DNA of 37,516 bases from Akkermansiaceae bacterium (GCA_028822695.1 JAPKDA010000013.1:1-37516); one strand, 5' to 3'; shown: positions 27,715 to 37,438, counted from the stretch's first letter. Program-made: numbers and translations. The notes: generated from the sequence alone by a model not told the origin.

Positions 27715-30700
27715 TTAGTGTCCGACTTTGGCGTTTGCCTCAAACGCGGCGAGGATGGCGTCATCGCCCTCCAGACCTTGTTGGCGGGCTTCTTCGAGTG
27801 CGTTGAGAACGCGCTCGTAGTCGGCAGGGAGCACCTTGTAAAACTTGGGGAGGGATTCCTTCCAGTTCTGCAGGAGCTTCTGGCCTTTGACGCTGCCGGT
27901 GAGTTTGACGTGATTTTTGATGCGCGACTGGACATCAGCGATCTCCAGGTCGCGGCATTCGATGAGCGGGTAGAGGTTGACCATGGCCCGGTTGAGCTTG
28001 GATTCGAAGTCGCCGTTCTCGTCGTAGACGTAGGCAACGCCACCGCTCATGCCTGCGGCGAAGTTGCGTCCAGTGCCACCGAGACAGGTGACGGATCCTC
28101 CGGTCATGTATTCGCAGCCGTGGTCACCGATTCCTTCGATGACCGTGTGGGCGCCGGAGTTGCGAACGCAGAAGCGTTCACCAGCGACTCCGGCCATGAA
28201 GGCCTCGCCCGCGGTTGCTCCGTAGAAGCAGGTGTTGCCGACGATGATGTTTCGGTCAGCGACGAACGATGGGTGAGAGTCCTTGGGAGGAGCGATGACG
28301 ATTCTCGCGCCGCAAAGGCCCTTGCCGACGTAGTCGTTGGCGTCGCCTTCGAGGGTGAGGTTCATGCCGTTCGGGCAGAAGGCGCCGAAGGATTGTCCGG
28401 CACTTCCGTTGAATTTGAGGTTGATGGTGCCGTCGGGGAGTCCGGCGGAACCGTGTTTGCGGCTGATCTCGGCACCAGTGATCGTGCCGACCACGCGATT
28501 GATGTTCACGATGGGCAGCTCGGCGGTGACCTTTTGGCCGTGCTCGATGGCGGGACGGCAGATGTCGAGAAGTTTGGTGTTGTCCAGGGCAAGCTCGAGG
28601 AGGTGGTCCTGCTTCTGAGTGTTGTAGGAGTCAACTTCCGGTCCGACTTTCGGACGGTGAAGGATCTTGGTGTAGTCGAGTCCTTGGGCTTTCCAGTGGG
28701 CGACTGCTTTGCGCATCTCGAGGAGGTCACTGCGTCCGACCATTTCATTGAGGGTGCGGAAGCCGAGTTTGGCCATGATTTGGCGAAGCTCTTCGGCGAC
28801 GAACTGCATGAAGTGCACGACGTTTTCGACGGCTCCGTTGAACTTGGCGCGGAGGCGTGGGTCCTGGGTAGCGACGCCGACCGGGCAGGTGTTCTTGTGA
28901 CAGACACGCATCATGAGGCAGCCGAGGGTGATGAGGGGGGCGGTTGAGAAACCGAATTCCTCGGCGCCGAGCAAACAGGCCACAGCGACGTCGCGGCCGG
29001 TCTTGAGTTGGCCGTCTGTTTCGAGCACCACGCGGGAGCGCAGGTCGTTGAGAAGAAGGGTTTGGTTTGTCTCGGCGAGTCCGAGTTCCCATGGGCAGCC
29101 GGCGTGTTGAATCGACGAGCGCGGGCTGGCACCTGTTCCGCCGTCGTGGCCGGAGATGAGGATGACGTCGGCTTTCGCTTTCGCAACACCGGCGGCAATC
29201 GTGCCGACGCCGACCTCGGACACCAATTTCACGTTGACGCGGGCTTGAACGTTGGCGTTTTTCAAATCGTGGATGAGCTCGGCGAGGTCTTCAATGGAGT
29301 AGATATCGTGGTGTGGAGGAGGGGAGATGAGTCCCACACCCGGCGTCGTGCCGCGGACCTTGGCGATCTGCGGGAGGACTTTGTGGCCGGGTAGTTCTCC
29401 ACCTTCGCCGGGCTTGGCGCCCTGTGAGATCTTGATCTGAATCTCCTCGGCGTTGACGAGGTAGTTGCTGGTGACACCGAAGCGTCCGCTGGCGACCTGT
29501 TTGATGGCGCTCTTCTTCGAGTCGCCCAGTTCGTTGGTCCAGGTGAATCGCTCGGGGTCTTCGCCGCCTTCACCGGTGTTCGACTTGCCGCCGATGCGGT
29601 TCATGGCGATGGCGAGTGCTTCGTGAGCTTCCTTGGAAATCGATCCGTAGGACATCGCGCCGGTCTTGAAGCGGCGAAGGATGCTCTCGGCGGACTCCAC
29701 TTCCTCGAGAGGGATGGACTTGGAATCGTCGGTTTTGATTTCCATGAGGCCGCGCAAGGTGAATGCTTCGCGGGACTGGTCGTTGATGAGTTTGGAGTAT
29801 TTTCCGAAGACATCGAAGTCGCCGGCGCGGGTCGATTGCTGGAGGAGGTGGATCGACTCGGGGCTGAAGAGGTGACGTTCTCCATCTGAGCGCCACTGGT
29901 AGAGTCCGCCGGGATCGAGGGCGGTGTCGTCGAGTTCGCGGGGGTGGTAGCCCTCGTCGTGACGCATTTTGACCTCCTGGGAAATCCCAGCGAGTCCGAT
30001 ACCCTCAACGCGGGAGGCGGTGCGGGTGAAGTATTGGTCGATGACCTCGTGGTTGAGTCCGACGGCTTCAAAGATCTGTGCGCCGCGGTAGGAAGCGACG
30101 GTGGAGATGCCCATCTTGGACATCGTCTTGATGACGCCCTTGATGGATGCCTTGAGGAACTTCGCGGTCGCGGTGGAGTGATCCATGGAGATCTCTTCGT
30201 CTGCGGCCATTTCGCCGAGGGTGTCGATGGCGAGCCATGGGTTTACTGCATCGACGCCGTATCCGAGAAGGACGGCGAAGTGGTGGACCTCACGTGGTTC
30301 TCCCGACTCGAGGATGATCGAGACGCGGGTGCGGGTCCCTTTGCGGATGAGGTGATGGTGAAGGCCGGCTACGGCGAGGAGTGCCGGGATGGGGGCCTTC
30401 TTTGCATTCACTCCGCGGTCGGAAAGGATGAGGAGATTGGAACCTTCGCGGATGGCGAGGTCGGCGCCTTCGAAGAGGCGGTCGAGCGCTTGCTTCAGGG
30501 AGTCCTCGCTGACGAGCGCGTTCTCTTGAAGCGAGAGCGTGCTGTTTTCCGATCCGCCGGGGAGTCCGTCACCAACGAGTCCGACCTCGGCGAGTTCGGG
30601 CGTGTAGAGAATGGGGAGGGTGGCGGGCTTGAAGCCGTCTAGTTCGATGCCACGCAGTCGGGCGAGTTCCTCGCTCGAGATGATCGGCGAGTCGAGGCGG

Positions 30701-32394
30701 ATCATGCGGCAGTTTTCCTCATCGGGGTGAAGAAGATCGCTCTCGGATCCGAGGAAGCTCACGCTGGCGGTGACCAGTTCTTCACGGATCGGGTCGATGG
30801 GCGGGTTGGTGACCTGGGCAAAGAGCTGACGGAAGTAGCTGTAGAGCAGTTGTGGGCGCTCGGAGAGAATGGCAAGGGGGGTGTCGTTGCCCATCGAGCC
30901 GAGTGGCTGTGTGCCGCTCTCTGCGGAAGGTCCGAGGATAAAGCGCTTGTCTTCGAAAGTGAATCCGAAGGCACGTTGTTGGCGGATGAGTTCGTGTCCG
31001 GTGATGCGCTGGGGAGCAGTCCGCTCGGCGAGGTTGTTGAAGAAGACGCGATTGTTTTCCAACCACTCTGCGTAGGGGGCGGCGGTGGCGATTTCTTCCT
31101 TCACCTCGGTGTCGCCAATGATGCGACCCTTGCTGGTGTCCACGAGGAACATGCGGCCGGGTTCGAGGCGGCCTTTTTGGATTACGGTGGAGGGGTCGAC
31201 AGGAAGGACTCCGACTTCGGAGGCCATGATGACCATGTCGTCGCTGGTCACGTAGTAACGGGAAGGGCGAAGGCCATTGCGGTCGAGGATGGCGCCGATG
31301 GAAATGCCGTCACAGAAGGCGATCGAGGCGGGTCCGTCCCACGGCTCCATCATGGTGGCGTGGTATTCGTAGAAGGCCTTTTTGGTGTCGCTCATGTGCT
31401 GGTGATTTTCCCAGGGCTCTGGGATCATCATCATCACTGCGTGGGGCAAGGTGCGGCCGGAAAGGACGAGGAACTCGAGGCAGTTGTCGAACATGGCGGA
31501 GTCCGATCCGTCGTCACGAATGATGGGGAGGAGTTTTTCCAGATCTTGTCCCATGACGCCGCTGTCGAGCAGTTGCTGCCGGGCGTGCATCCAGTTGACG
31601 TTACCACGCATCGTATTGATCTCGCCGTTGTGCGCCATGTAGCGGAACGGTTGGGCGCGGGGCCAACTCGGGAAGGTGTTGGTGCTGAAGCGGGAGTGCA
31701 CGAGCGCCATGCACGACTCCATGTCAGGGTGAGTGAGGTCGGGGAAATACTCTTCGAGCTGCCCGGTGGTGAGCATGCCCTTGTAGATGATCGTGCGGCC
31801 GGAGAGGCTGGCGTGATAAAAGAAATCTCCGCCGGGGGTGTTGCGGTAGCGGATCGCGTCGGAAGTGAGGCGGCGGATGACGTAGAGCTTCCGCTCGAAG
31901 TCCTGGTCGTCGGTGATCTCCGAATTGCGGCCGATGAAGACCTGCTTCATGACTGGTTCGCACTTCTTGGACGCTTTGCCGAGGATCTCGCTCTTCACGG
32001 GGACGTCACGCCAACCGAGGACGGTCTGGCCCTCCTCTTCGACGATTTTGGTGTAGATGTCCTTGCCCGCCTGGCATTCGGCGGCGTCGGGAGAGAGGTA
32101 GACGAAGCCGACGGCGTATTCGCCTTCATCGGGAAGATCGATGCCGAACTCGGGGGTGACGGTCTTGAAAAATTTGTGAGGCAACTGCAGGAAGAGTCCC
32201 GCGCCATCTCCGGTATCCGGATCACATCCACAGCCACCTCGGTGGTCCATGTTGCGGCACATTTCGAGGACGCCGAGGACGAGATCGTGGCTGCGCTTGC
32301 CCTTGAGATGACAGAGAAATCCGACTCCGCAGGAATCGTGTTCATTCTCGGGGCTGTAGAGGCCTTGGGGCTCGGGATGTCCGGGGATATTCAT
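27715..32394 (-). CDS. gltB: Glutamate synthase large (alpha) subunit
   Basis: GltB hydrolyses glutamine, channels ammonia to 2-oxoglutarate and reduces the imine to glutamate. The 1559-residue product has the catalytic Cys22 in [14 protein letters not shown]. That residue becomes N-terminal after removal of a 21-residue propeptide, as in other class II amidotransferases. The FMN barrel includes [19 protein letters not shown] and [15 protein letters not shown]. The [3Fe-4S] cysteines are in [12 protein letters not shown] (C-x5-C-x4-C). The C-terminal beta helix carries [17 protein letters not shown]. The start ATG at 32394 is 60 bases downstream of a good promoter. gltD follows. Confidence 0.97.
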   Translation of the reverse strand: MNIPGHPEPQGLYSPENEHDSCGVGFLCHLKGKRSHDLVLGVLEMCRNMDHRGGCGCDPDTGDGAGLFLQLPHKFFKTVTPEFGIDLPDEGEYAVGFVYLSPDAAECQAGKDIYTKIVEEEGQTVLGWRDVPVKSEILGKASKKCEPVMKQVFIGRNSEITDDQDFERKLYVIRRLTSDAIRYRNTPGGDFFYHASLSGRTIIYKGMLTTGQLEEYFPDLTHPDMESCMALVHSRFSTNTFPSWPRAQPFRYMAHNGEINTMRGNVNWMHARQQLLDSGVMGQDLEKLLPIIRDDGSDSAMFDNCLEFLVLSGRTLPHAVMMMIPEPWENHQHMSDTKKAFYEYHATMMEPWDGPASIAFCDGISIGAILDRNGLRPSRYYVTSDDMVIMASEVGVLPVDPSTVIQKGRLEPGRMFLVDTSKGRIIGDTEVKEEIATAAPYAEWLENNRVFFNNLAERTAPQRITGHELIRQQRAFGFTFEDKRFILGPSAESGTQPLGSMGNDTPLAILSERPQLLYSYFRQLFAQVTNPPIDPIREELVTASVSFLGSESDLLHPDEENCRMIRLDSPIISSEELARLRGIELDGFKPATLPILYTPELAEVGLVGDGLPGGSENSTLSLQENALVSEDSLKQALDRLFEGADLAIREGSNLLILSDRGVNAKKAPIPALLAVAGLHHHLIRKGTRTRVSIILESGEPREVHHFAVLLGYGVDAVNPWLAIDTLGEMAADEEISMDHSTATAKFLKASIKGVIKTMSKMGISTVASYRGAQIFEAVGLNHEVIDQYFTRTASRVEGIGLAGISQEVKMRHDEGYHPRELDDTALDPGGLYQWRSDGERHLFSPESIHLLQQSTRAGDFDVFGKYSKLINDQSREAFTLRGLMEIKTDDSKSIPLEEVESAESILRRFKTGAMSYGSISKEAHEALAIAMNRIGGKSNTGEGGEDPERFTWTNELGDSKKSAIKQVASGRFGVTSNYLVNAEEIQIKISQGAKPGEGGELPGHKVLPQIAKVRGTTPGVGLISPPPHHDIYSIEDLAELIHDLKNANVQARVNVKLVSEVGVGTIAAGVAKAKADVILISGHDGGTGASPRSSIQHAGCPWELGLAETNQTLLLNDLRSRVVLETDGQLKTGRDVAVACLLGAEEFGFSTAPLITLGCLMMRVCHKNTCPVGVATQDPRLRAKFNGAVENVVHFMQFVAEELRQIMAKLGFRTLNEMVGRSDLLEMRKAVAHWKAQGLDYTKILHRPKVGPEVDSYNTQKQDHLLELALDNTKLLDICRPAIEHGQKVTAELPIVNINRVVGTITGAEISRKHGSAGLPDGTINLKFNGSAGQSFGAFCPNGMNLTLEGDANDYVGKGLCGARIVIAPPKDSHPSFVADRNIIVGNTCFYGATAGEAFMAGVAGERFCVRNSGAHTVIEGIGDHGCEYMTGGSVTCLGGTGRNFAAGMSGGVAYVYDENGDFESKLNRAMVNLYPLIECRDLEIADVQSRIKNHVKLTGSVKGQKLLQNWKESLPKFYKVLPADYERVLNALEEARQQGLEGDDAILAAFEANAKVGH

Positions 32395-32459
32395 AGGTGG
32401 TCGTAAAGGTGCTTTCGTAGGCCCAGCACACCCCGTGCCGGGGCATTTCCGGGGCGGGT

Positions 32460-32488
32460 TTATGATTCCTGACGGTCCAAACGGTCAA
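32460..32488 (-). promoter_or_regulatory. Sigma-70-like promoter of gltBD
   Basis: Read on the minus strand, TTGACC (32488-32483) and TCATAA (32465-32460) are 17 bases apart. This gives an untranslated leader of about 60 bases before the gltB ATG. The hexamer ACGGTC repeats at about 32473, 32482 and 32529, overlapping and flanking the promoter, and could be a regulator site. Confidence 0.5.
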
Positions 32489-32750
32489 GGTGAAACCGCT
32501 TCTGGAACCCACTCAGACTGGGGGAAACGGTCACATTAATCACCTAAAAGGCAAGTGGGCTCCGGAATGGGTGATTTGGGGCTGGATTCAGGGGGATGTG
32601 AATAACTTTGGCGGAATTGGCACCATGGCGTGGGGGAGGTGCGGGAGGGAAGAAATTTCTTCGGATTCCGAGGATTCACAGATTGCTGGACTGTCGGGGA
32701 AACGAAAGGGAGTTGGGTTTCGGGGTGGGGCTTGGTAGAAGGGGGGCAGG
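32489..32750. other. Intergenic region between divergent gltB and senB
   Basis: 262 bases upstream of senB. It includes one further ACGGTC copy and a stretch of AT-richer sequence near 32530-32560 (CACATTAATCACCTAAAAGG), where a senB promoter could lie, though no convincing hexamer pair was found. Just before senB, AAGGGGGGCAGG provides a purine-rich ribosome binding site at 32739-32750. Confidence 0.45.
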
Positions 32751-33689
32751 TTGAAGATCGAAATCGTCATTCCCCCGAGGCACGGCTTGGGGACTGGAAA
32801 TAGCCGGACGGCGAGGCAGTGGGTTGGGGTCTTTGATGCGATGGGGCATGAGGTGGCGGTTTCGGAGGGGGGAGATCGGTTCGAGGGGGGGCTGCTGGTG
32901 GTGTTGCACGGGGTGAAATGTCGCCCGGCGCTGGTGGCCTACCGGGAGGCGAAGCCGAAGGGGAAGGTGGTGCTGTGTTTGACGGGGACGGATCTTTACG
33001 GGGAGCACGGTGCCGACTTGTTGGCGTCGATGGCGGAAGCGGATCGGCTGGTGGTGTTACAGAAATTGGGGTTGGAGCGGGTGCCGGAGGAGTTTCGGGA
33101 AAAGACGCGGGTGATCGTGCAGGGGGCGAGGCGAATGTTCAGAGGTAGCGGAGAGAAGCGTTGTCAGGTGTGTGTGGTGGGGCACTTGCGGGAGGTGAAG
33201 GATCCGCTGCGGGCGGCGAAGGCGGCGCGGTTGTTGCCGGAGGGATCGAAGATCGAGGTGGTGCAGGTGGGTGCGATTTTGGATGGAAAATTTGGTGAAT
33301 TGGTGGAGCGGGAGATGAAGGAAAATTCGAGGTATCGTTGGGTGGGTGAGTTGTCCGGGGAGGACGGGCGGAAGGTGATTGCGCAGAGTCGAGCGTTGGT
33401 GATTTCGTCAGTGATGGAAGGTGGGGCGCGAGTGCTGGGTGAGGCGGCGGTGGAAGGGACGCCGATTCTTTCCTCGCGAATCGATGGGGTGGTGGGCTTG
33501 TTGGGAGAGGATTATCCCGGGTATTTCGAGGTGGGAGATACGGAGGGGTTGGCGACGCTTTTGGAGCGGGTGGAAACGGATGAGGGGTTTGTGGAGGAGT
33601 TGCGGGCCGGGGTTTTGGCGGCAGCGGGGCAGTTTGAGATGGAGAGGGAGGCGGTGGCGTGGAGGAGTTTGCTGGAGGAATTGGTTTAG
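32751..33689 (+). CDS. senB: Selenosugar synthase SenB (selenoneine pathway glycosyltransferase)
   Basis: SenB is a glycosyltransferase-fold enzyme that joins selenophosphate and a UDP-sugar to make a seleno-sugar for selenoneine. The 312-residue product matches the family from end to end. GTGNSRTARQWVGVFDAMGHEV lies near residues 15-36 (printed GN-TA-RW pattern), and VLCLTGTDLYGEHGADLLAS near 72-91. VCVVGHLREVKDPLRAAKAA, RYRWVGELSG, the acceptor/donor loop SSVMEGGARVLGEA and SRIDGVVGLLGEDYPGYF follow. It starts with TTG after a purine-rich ribosome binding site. It is followed 182 bases later by the EgtB-like partner, the order known for senB-senA. It could also be a generic group 4-type glycosyltransferase, but the pairing argues otherwise. 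Confidence 0.85.
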   Translation: MKIEIVIPPRHGLGTGNSRTARQWVGVFDAMGHEVAVSEGGDRFEGGLLVVLHGVKCRPALVAYREAKPKGKVVLCLTGTDLYGEHGADLLASMAEADRLVVLQKLGLERVPEEFREKTRVIVQGARRMFRGSGEKRCQVCVVGHLREVKDPLRAAKAARLLPEGSKIEVVQVGAILDGKFGELVEREMKENSRYRWVGELSGEDGRKVIAQSRALVISSVMEGGARVLGEAAVEGTPILSSRIDGVVGLLGEDYPGYFEVGDTEGLATLLERVETDEGFVEELRAGVLAAAGQFEMEREAVAWRSLLEELV

Positions 33690-33871
33690 GGGGGAGTATT
33701 GGAAGGAGGATGAGGTGATGGGGCGAGAATCGGATTTTGGGAGAACTGGTTGGGGAAAGATGGGGCCGGAGGTGCCGCGCGAGCGGTGTCGGCGTTCGTG
33801 CCTCACTCTGCCACCGCAGTCAAAAAAAGGGGGGGTGGTTGGGGTTGCTCTCTGGGGGTGGAGGGATAGGG
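33690..33871 (+). other. Spacer between senB and senA
   Basis: 182 bases, G-rich, with no recognised terminator or gene. The senA frame stays open through most of it (from 33737), but the residues are Arg/Gly-rich and unlike the protein. The segment GGAGG at 33860-33864 serves as the senA ribosome binding site. Confidence 0.5.
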
Positions 33872-35158
33872 TTGAGACTTGTGAATACGGTCGACTTACT
33901 TCTTGCCGAACTCGATCGGACCGATCGGTTGACGCGGGTCTTGCTCGATGATCTGAGCGACGAGCAGTTGTCGGTGCCGTATGATCGGGGGATCAATCCG
34001 CCGTTGTGGGAGTTGGGGCACACGGCGTTCTTCTACGAGTATTTCCTGTTGCGGGAGCGGGATGGGATCGATCCGCGGATGCCGGGCTACGATGATGTGT
34101 GGGATTCGTTTGAGACGCATCACGAAGAGCGTTGGGAGGAGGGGGTGGTGCCGGATAAGGGGGCGGCGCTGGGGTACTATGAAGGAATCATTGGGGCGAC
34201 GCGGGAGCGGGTCGGGGCGCGGAAGTTGATTCCGGAGGAGTTGTATCTCTACAAGTACTGCATTTTTCATCAGCACATGCACTTGGAGTCGTTGCTGTGG
34301 GCGAGACAGACCTTGGGGTATCCCGCGCCGGGTTGTTTGAGGGAGTGGAAGGACGATGGGCGGCGCGGAGAGCGAGGGGATGTGATGGTGGAGGGTGGGA
34401 AATATTCGATCGGGCGTCCGGCGGGGACGGAAGACTATGCGGCGGAAGGGTTTTCGTTTGATAACGAGAAGCCGGGATTCGTGACGGAGCTTGAGCCGTT
34501 TGCCATTTCAAAGACGCTGGTTTCGAACGGGGAGTTTGCGGAGCTTGTGGAGGATGGTGGGTATGAACGGGATGAGTTCTGGAGTTGCGGGGGGAGACGT
34601 TGGCGGGATGCGCAGCAGTGTTCTTGTCCGCGGTATTGGCGGAAGGGGGAGGGAGGTTGGGAGTGTCGGATGTTTGATGCGTGGGTTTCGTTGAATCCGG
34701 AGGCGGCGGTGACGCATGTTTCGTATTGGGAGGCGGAGGCGTATTGCAAATGGGCGGGTCGACGTTTGCCGACGGAGCTTGAATGGGAAGCGGCGGCGCG
34801 AGGGAAGGAAGGGCGTATGTTTCCCTGGGGGGAAGAGATGGATGCGAGCCGGGTGGTGATGGACGGAGAATGTTTTGGGCAGGTGCCGGTGGATGCGTTG
34901 CCAGCGGGGGCGACGCCGGAGGGGTGTTTGCAGATGATCGGGACGGTGTGGGAATGGACGACGAACCAGTACCTTCCTTACCCGGGGTTCACGGTTGATA
35001 TGTATCCGTATATGTCGACCTTGCAGTTTGGTTACCACAAGGTGACGAAGGGCGGGTCGTGTGGAACGGCGTCACCGTTGATTCGGAGCAGTTACCGGCA
35101 GGCGTATTATCCGGATCGGAATGATGCGTTTTTGGGGTTCCGGACGGTGGGTGTTTAG
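33872..35158 (+). CDS. senA: Selenoneine synthase SenA (EgtB-family non-heme iron enzyme)
   Basis: SenA couples the seleno-sugar to hercynine, forming the C-Se bond of selenoneine in the cytoplasm. The 428-residue product has the EgtB architecture. An N-terminal DinB-like iron domain carries the probable ligands His50 (WELGHTAFFYE) and His133/His137 (FHQHMHLESLL, then QTLGYPAPG). A formylglycine-enzyme-type C-terminal domain follows (SYWEAEAYCKWAGRRLPTE, GTVWEWTTNQYLPYPGF, and the end DRNDAFLGFRTVGV). A TTG start at 33872, eight bases after GGAGG, gives the homologous length; the frame is open from 33737. EgtB itself or another sulfoxide synthase is the alternative. The adjacent SenB-type gene and absence of egtC, egtD or egtE favour SenA. 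Confidence 0.85.
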   Translation: MRLVNTVDLLLAELDRTDRLTRVLLDDLSDEQLSVPYDRGINPPLWELGHTAFFYEYFLLRERDGIDPRMPGYDDVWDSFETHHEERWEEGVVPDKGAALGYYEGIIGATRERVGARKLIPEELYLYKYCIFHQHMHLESLLWARQTLGYPAPGCLREWKDDGRRGERGDVMVEGGKYSIGRPAGTEDYAAEGFSFDNEKPGFVTELEPFAISKTLVSNGEFAELVEDGGYERDEFWSCGGRRWRDAQQCSCPRYWRKGEGGWECRMFDAWVSLNPEAAVTHVSYWEAEAYCKWAGRRLPTELEWEAAARGKEGRMFPWGEEMDASRVVMDGECFGQVPVDALPAGATPEGCLQMIGTVWEWTTNQYLPYPGFTVDMYPYMSTLQFGYHKVTKGGSCGTASPLIRSSYRQAYYPDRNDAFLGFRTVGV

Positions 35159-35212
35159 AAAGCAGGGGAGTAGGGGAGCAGGAGGGGGGGAGGACGTCGG
35201 GCGGTTCTTTGC
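35159..35212. other. Short G-rich spacer after senA
   Basis: 54 bases between the senA stop and the decayed insertion element. No terminator hairpin is evident; the insertion may have removed native downstream sequence. Confidence 0.4.
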
Positions 35213-35932
35213 CCCAAAGGGCATGCGCGTCAACCTAAGGAAGGGCTTCCGCATTTAAGTTGATAACCCTTAAAGATTTGGGAGTTTTGATCGGCACGCT
35301 AGCATGTGAAGCACTGACCACGAGTTCCCGCGAAAATTTTCGATGGCTTCCTCCGCAGCCTTCAGATTGATGAGCATGATTTAGAGCAGCTCGCCAAGCA
35401 AAGCGGTTGGCACAAACGCGAGCCACGCAAGATCACCGCAGCAGGTCTTCTTACCGCTCTCTGCCTCGAATCGGTCCAGGGGGATGCCAACTTCAATGAT
35501 CAGGCCCGCACACCGGTGCGACTTGTCAGTGCTCCAGTGGACAAGGAGACCGCGGCATATCGGCGAAGAAAGGCCAAAAAAGAAATGCACGGGCACAAAC
35601 CATCTGCCGAAGTCCTTGCCTTGATGGACTGGACCATCTTTCTAACGCCCCTGCCTCAGGAAGAGGGCGACTTTAAGACCTTGTTCAAGCTTTACGGCCT
35701 GCGTTGGCGAATCGAGATCATCTTCAAAACATGGGGAAGTCACCTCAACTTTGACTCCCTTCACCGGGTCTCAGAGGTGGAGCTCAAGACCCTCCTCGCC
35801 GCCCGCCTACTGCTCATCACCGAAGGAACTAACGTCCTTTGCCGACGCTGCTTCCTGAAAATAAGGGAGCTCTATGATCGTGATTTAAGCCTCCAAAAAT
35901 TCCTCAAAAGGCTGTCCCGCATGCCCAAAGGG
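35213..35932 (+). mobile_element. Decayed IS4-family insertion element with target duplication
   Basis: Imperfect terminal inverted repeats bound a 702-base element. They are CATGCGCGTCAACCT at 35222-35236 and AGGCTGTCCCGCATG at 35909-35923; 12 of 15 positions match. It is flanked by a 9-base direct repeat CCCAAAGGG at 35213-35221 and 35924-35932, the expected target duplication. The size is about half that of a full IS4-family element, so internal DNA is missing. It carries the transposase remnant described separately. Confidence 0.7.
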
Positions 35933-36028
35933 GCTGGTATGAGCCGTCCCGTTGGGACGAGGAACTGGGGTTGTGCTCTGAAGCGGGTTGGAAACTCGCG
36001 CTCCTTTATTGAGGGGTGCAGCGCTTGA
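35318..36028 (+). pseudogene. IS4-family transposase, internally deleted
   Basis: One reading frame joins an N-terminal part (LRSLQIDEHDLEQLAKQSGW) to a C-terminal part (RTPVRLVSAPVDKETAAYRR). The C-terminal part continues DWTIFLTPL and LYGLRWRIEIIFKTWGSHLN. The IS4 YREK-like region YGLRWRIE is present. The middle of the protein, where the first two DDE residues should be, is missing (join near 35510), so it cannot be active. The frame runs past the right inverted repeat into flanking DNA and ends at 36028. No start codon was found at the N-terminus. It may be moved in trans or be dead. Confidence 0.75.
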
Positions 36029-36779
36029 TTGCGTCGGCGAGGGAGGCGAAGGGGTCGTTGGCGGTGGGGATGAATTCTTGGGCGACGAAGCCGGTGAAGC
36101 CGGTGTCGATGATGGCCTGGACGATGGCGGGGTAGTTGAGTTCCTGAGTGTCGTCGATCTCGTGGCGGCCGGGGACGCCGGCGGTGTGGTAGTGGGAAAT
36201 GAATTGGTGGTTGTCACGGATGGTGGCGATGACGTCTCCTTCCATGACCTGCATGTGGTAGATGTCGTAGAGGAGTTTGAAGCGCGGAGAGTCGAGTTTC
36301 TCGCAGATGGCGCGGCCGAAGGCGGTGTGGTCGTTGGCGTAGGCGGGGTGGTCGACTTTGGAGTTGAGGAGCTCCATGACGAGGGTGATGTCGTGTTCCT
36401 CGGCAAGGGGAATGATCCGCGCGAGTCCTTCGGTGCATTGGTGGATTTCCTCCTCATCAGATCCGACGCAGCGGTTGCCGGAAAAGCAGATGACCTGAGG
36501 GACACCTGCTTCGGCGGCGGCGGGGATGAGGGCTTTGTAGATTTCCTCGAGGGTGTTGTGGTTGTCGGGGTCGTTGAAGGCGTTTTCGATGCAGCCGATT
36601 CCGCTTTCGTGCTCGGGGGCGGAGGTGATGGGGCATTCGAGGCCGAAGGTTTTTGCGACGACGGCTTCGTGGGGGTGGAGGAGGTCGATGCCGTGGATGC
36701 CGATTGTGGCGGCTTTCTCGCAGAGGGTTTCCAAGGAGAAGTCATCGAAGCACCAGCGGCAGACAGAGTGACGGAACAT
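36006..36779 (-). CDS. Hydroxypyruvate isomerase-family TIM-barrel protein
   Basis: The 257-residue product belongs to the xylose-isomerase-like TIM-barrel family and most resembles hydroxypyruvate isomerase (Hyi). The putative metal ligands lie in TLVMELLNSKVDHPAY, LLYDIYHMQVMEGD and ISHYHTAGVPGRHEIDD, and the last Glu in GFVAQEFIPT. The N-terminus FRHSVCRWCFDDF is typical of the branch. The ATG at 36779 was chosen; the open frame extends to 37070 through repeats. It is on the opposite strand to senA and overlaps the read-through end of the transposase remnant. The substrate is not certain. Confidence 0.82.
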   Translation of the reverse strand: MFRHSVCRWCFDDFSLETLCEKAATIGIHGIDLLHPHEAVVAKTFGLECPITSAPEHESGIGCIENAFNDPDNHNTLEEIYKALIPAAAEAGVPQVICFSGNRCVGSDEEEIHQCTEGLARIIPLAEEHDITLVMELLNSKVDHPAYANDHTAFGRAICEKLDSPRFKLLYDIYHMQVMEGDVIATIRDNHQFISHYHTAGVPGRHEIDDTQELNYPAIVQAIIDTGFTGFVAQEFIPTANDPFASLADAIKRCTPQ

Positions 36780-37438
36780 GGGGGGAATGTTGAGATGCAA
36801 GAGGCAAGATGCAAGAGACAAGATGTTGGAAGCGGGAGAGGGGAACTTGATCGCTGATTTCGCTGATTGCTCTGATTTTGTGGGGAGGGGAGGGAGGAGC
36901 GCGGAGGTCGGATCTTGGAACCTGGAGGTCGGGGGTCTGTGACCGAGACGGTCACGCCACTGTGGGAGAAGTGCGGCTGCGCCGGAGGGGTTTAGAGGCG
37001 ACCGGGACAGTCTCCTTACTGTTGCGGGGAGACGCAGCGGGAACGGCCTGCGGCAGGATGCCGCTGCCACGAGGGCGACGGAAGGGACAGGAAGGGGGGC
37101 GGACTAAAGTCCGCGGTCCCGGGGGGGTGATGCTGCGCATCGATTATCAGTGATCAGTTGTCAGTGATTGGGGGGTGGTTTGTTGATTGGTTTTGGAGTT
37201 TATTTGGAAGTTGTGGATTGGAAATTGGTAGGAGTTGACTCGTTGGTGGAGTTGATATTCCACGAATAAGTTCCATCCGCCTCAGGCGGAATCAGAATTC
37301 AAACGACAAACAAATTTAGGTGAGTTTGTGGATTTGTCTTGAGAGTGGATGGACTCATTACCCCCACTCGGATCAAGCCCCGCCCCTCCCGGGCGGAGTC
37401 GAGCCTCGGCAGTCCGGGGACGGGAAATACGGTCGTTG
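36780..37438. other. Repeat-rich intergenic region with no gene
   Basis: About 660 bases. From the left they hold CTGATTTCGCTGATTGCTCT (36850-36869, similar to 25325). Then come TGACCGAGACGGTCACGCCAC (36940-36960), GTGCGGCTGCGCCGG (36971-36985) and GCGACCGGGACAGTCTCCTT (from about 36998). GGCGGACTAAAGTCCGCGG lies at 37098-37116. A small hairpin CCGCC-TCA-GGCGG is at 37277-37289, and CCGCCC/GGGCGG at about 37379-37395 is downstream of the gene ending at 37439. A phrase near 37142-37165 (TTATCAGTGATCAGTTGTCA) echoes 15458. The rest is GT-rich without sign of coding. Confidence 0.6.
37277..37289. terminator. Possible hairpin downstream of His-rich gene
   Basis: CCGCC-TCA-GGCGG is a short stem-loop. 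On the minus strand it lies about 150 bases after the stop at 37439. The T-run that would make it a classical terminator is missing, so this is weak. Confidence 0.25.

Noticed and set aside
30727-32406. 559-codon open frame on the plus strand opposite gltB
   Set aside because: It is antisense to a full-length, well-conserved GltB. Its composition is a shadow of GC-rich coding on the other strand.
33737-33871. SenA starting at 33737
   Set aside because: The extra 45 residues are Arg/Gly-rich and unlike the family, and the GGAGG site fits the TTG at 33872.
36780-37070. N-terminal extension of the TIM-barrel gene through the repeats
   Set aside because: The extension translates repeat DNA and has no resemblance to the family, which starts at the ATG at 36779.
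36900-37123. CRISPR array from the recurring motifs
   Set aside because: The motifs are dispersed across the window, differ in order and spacing, and lack regular spacers or cas genes.
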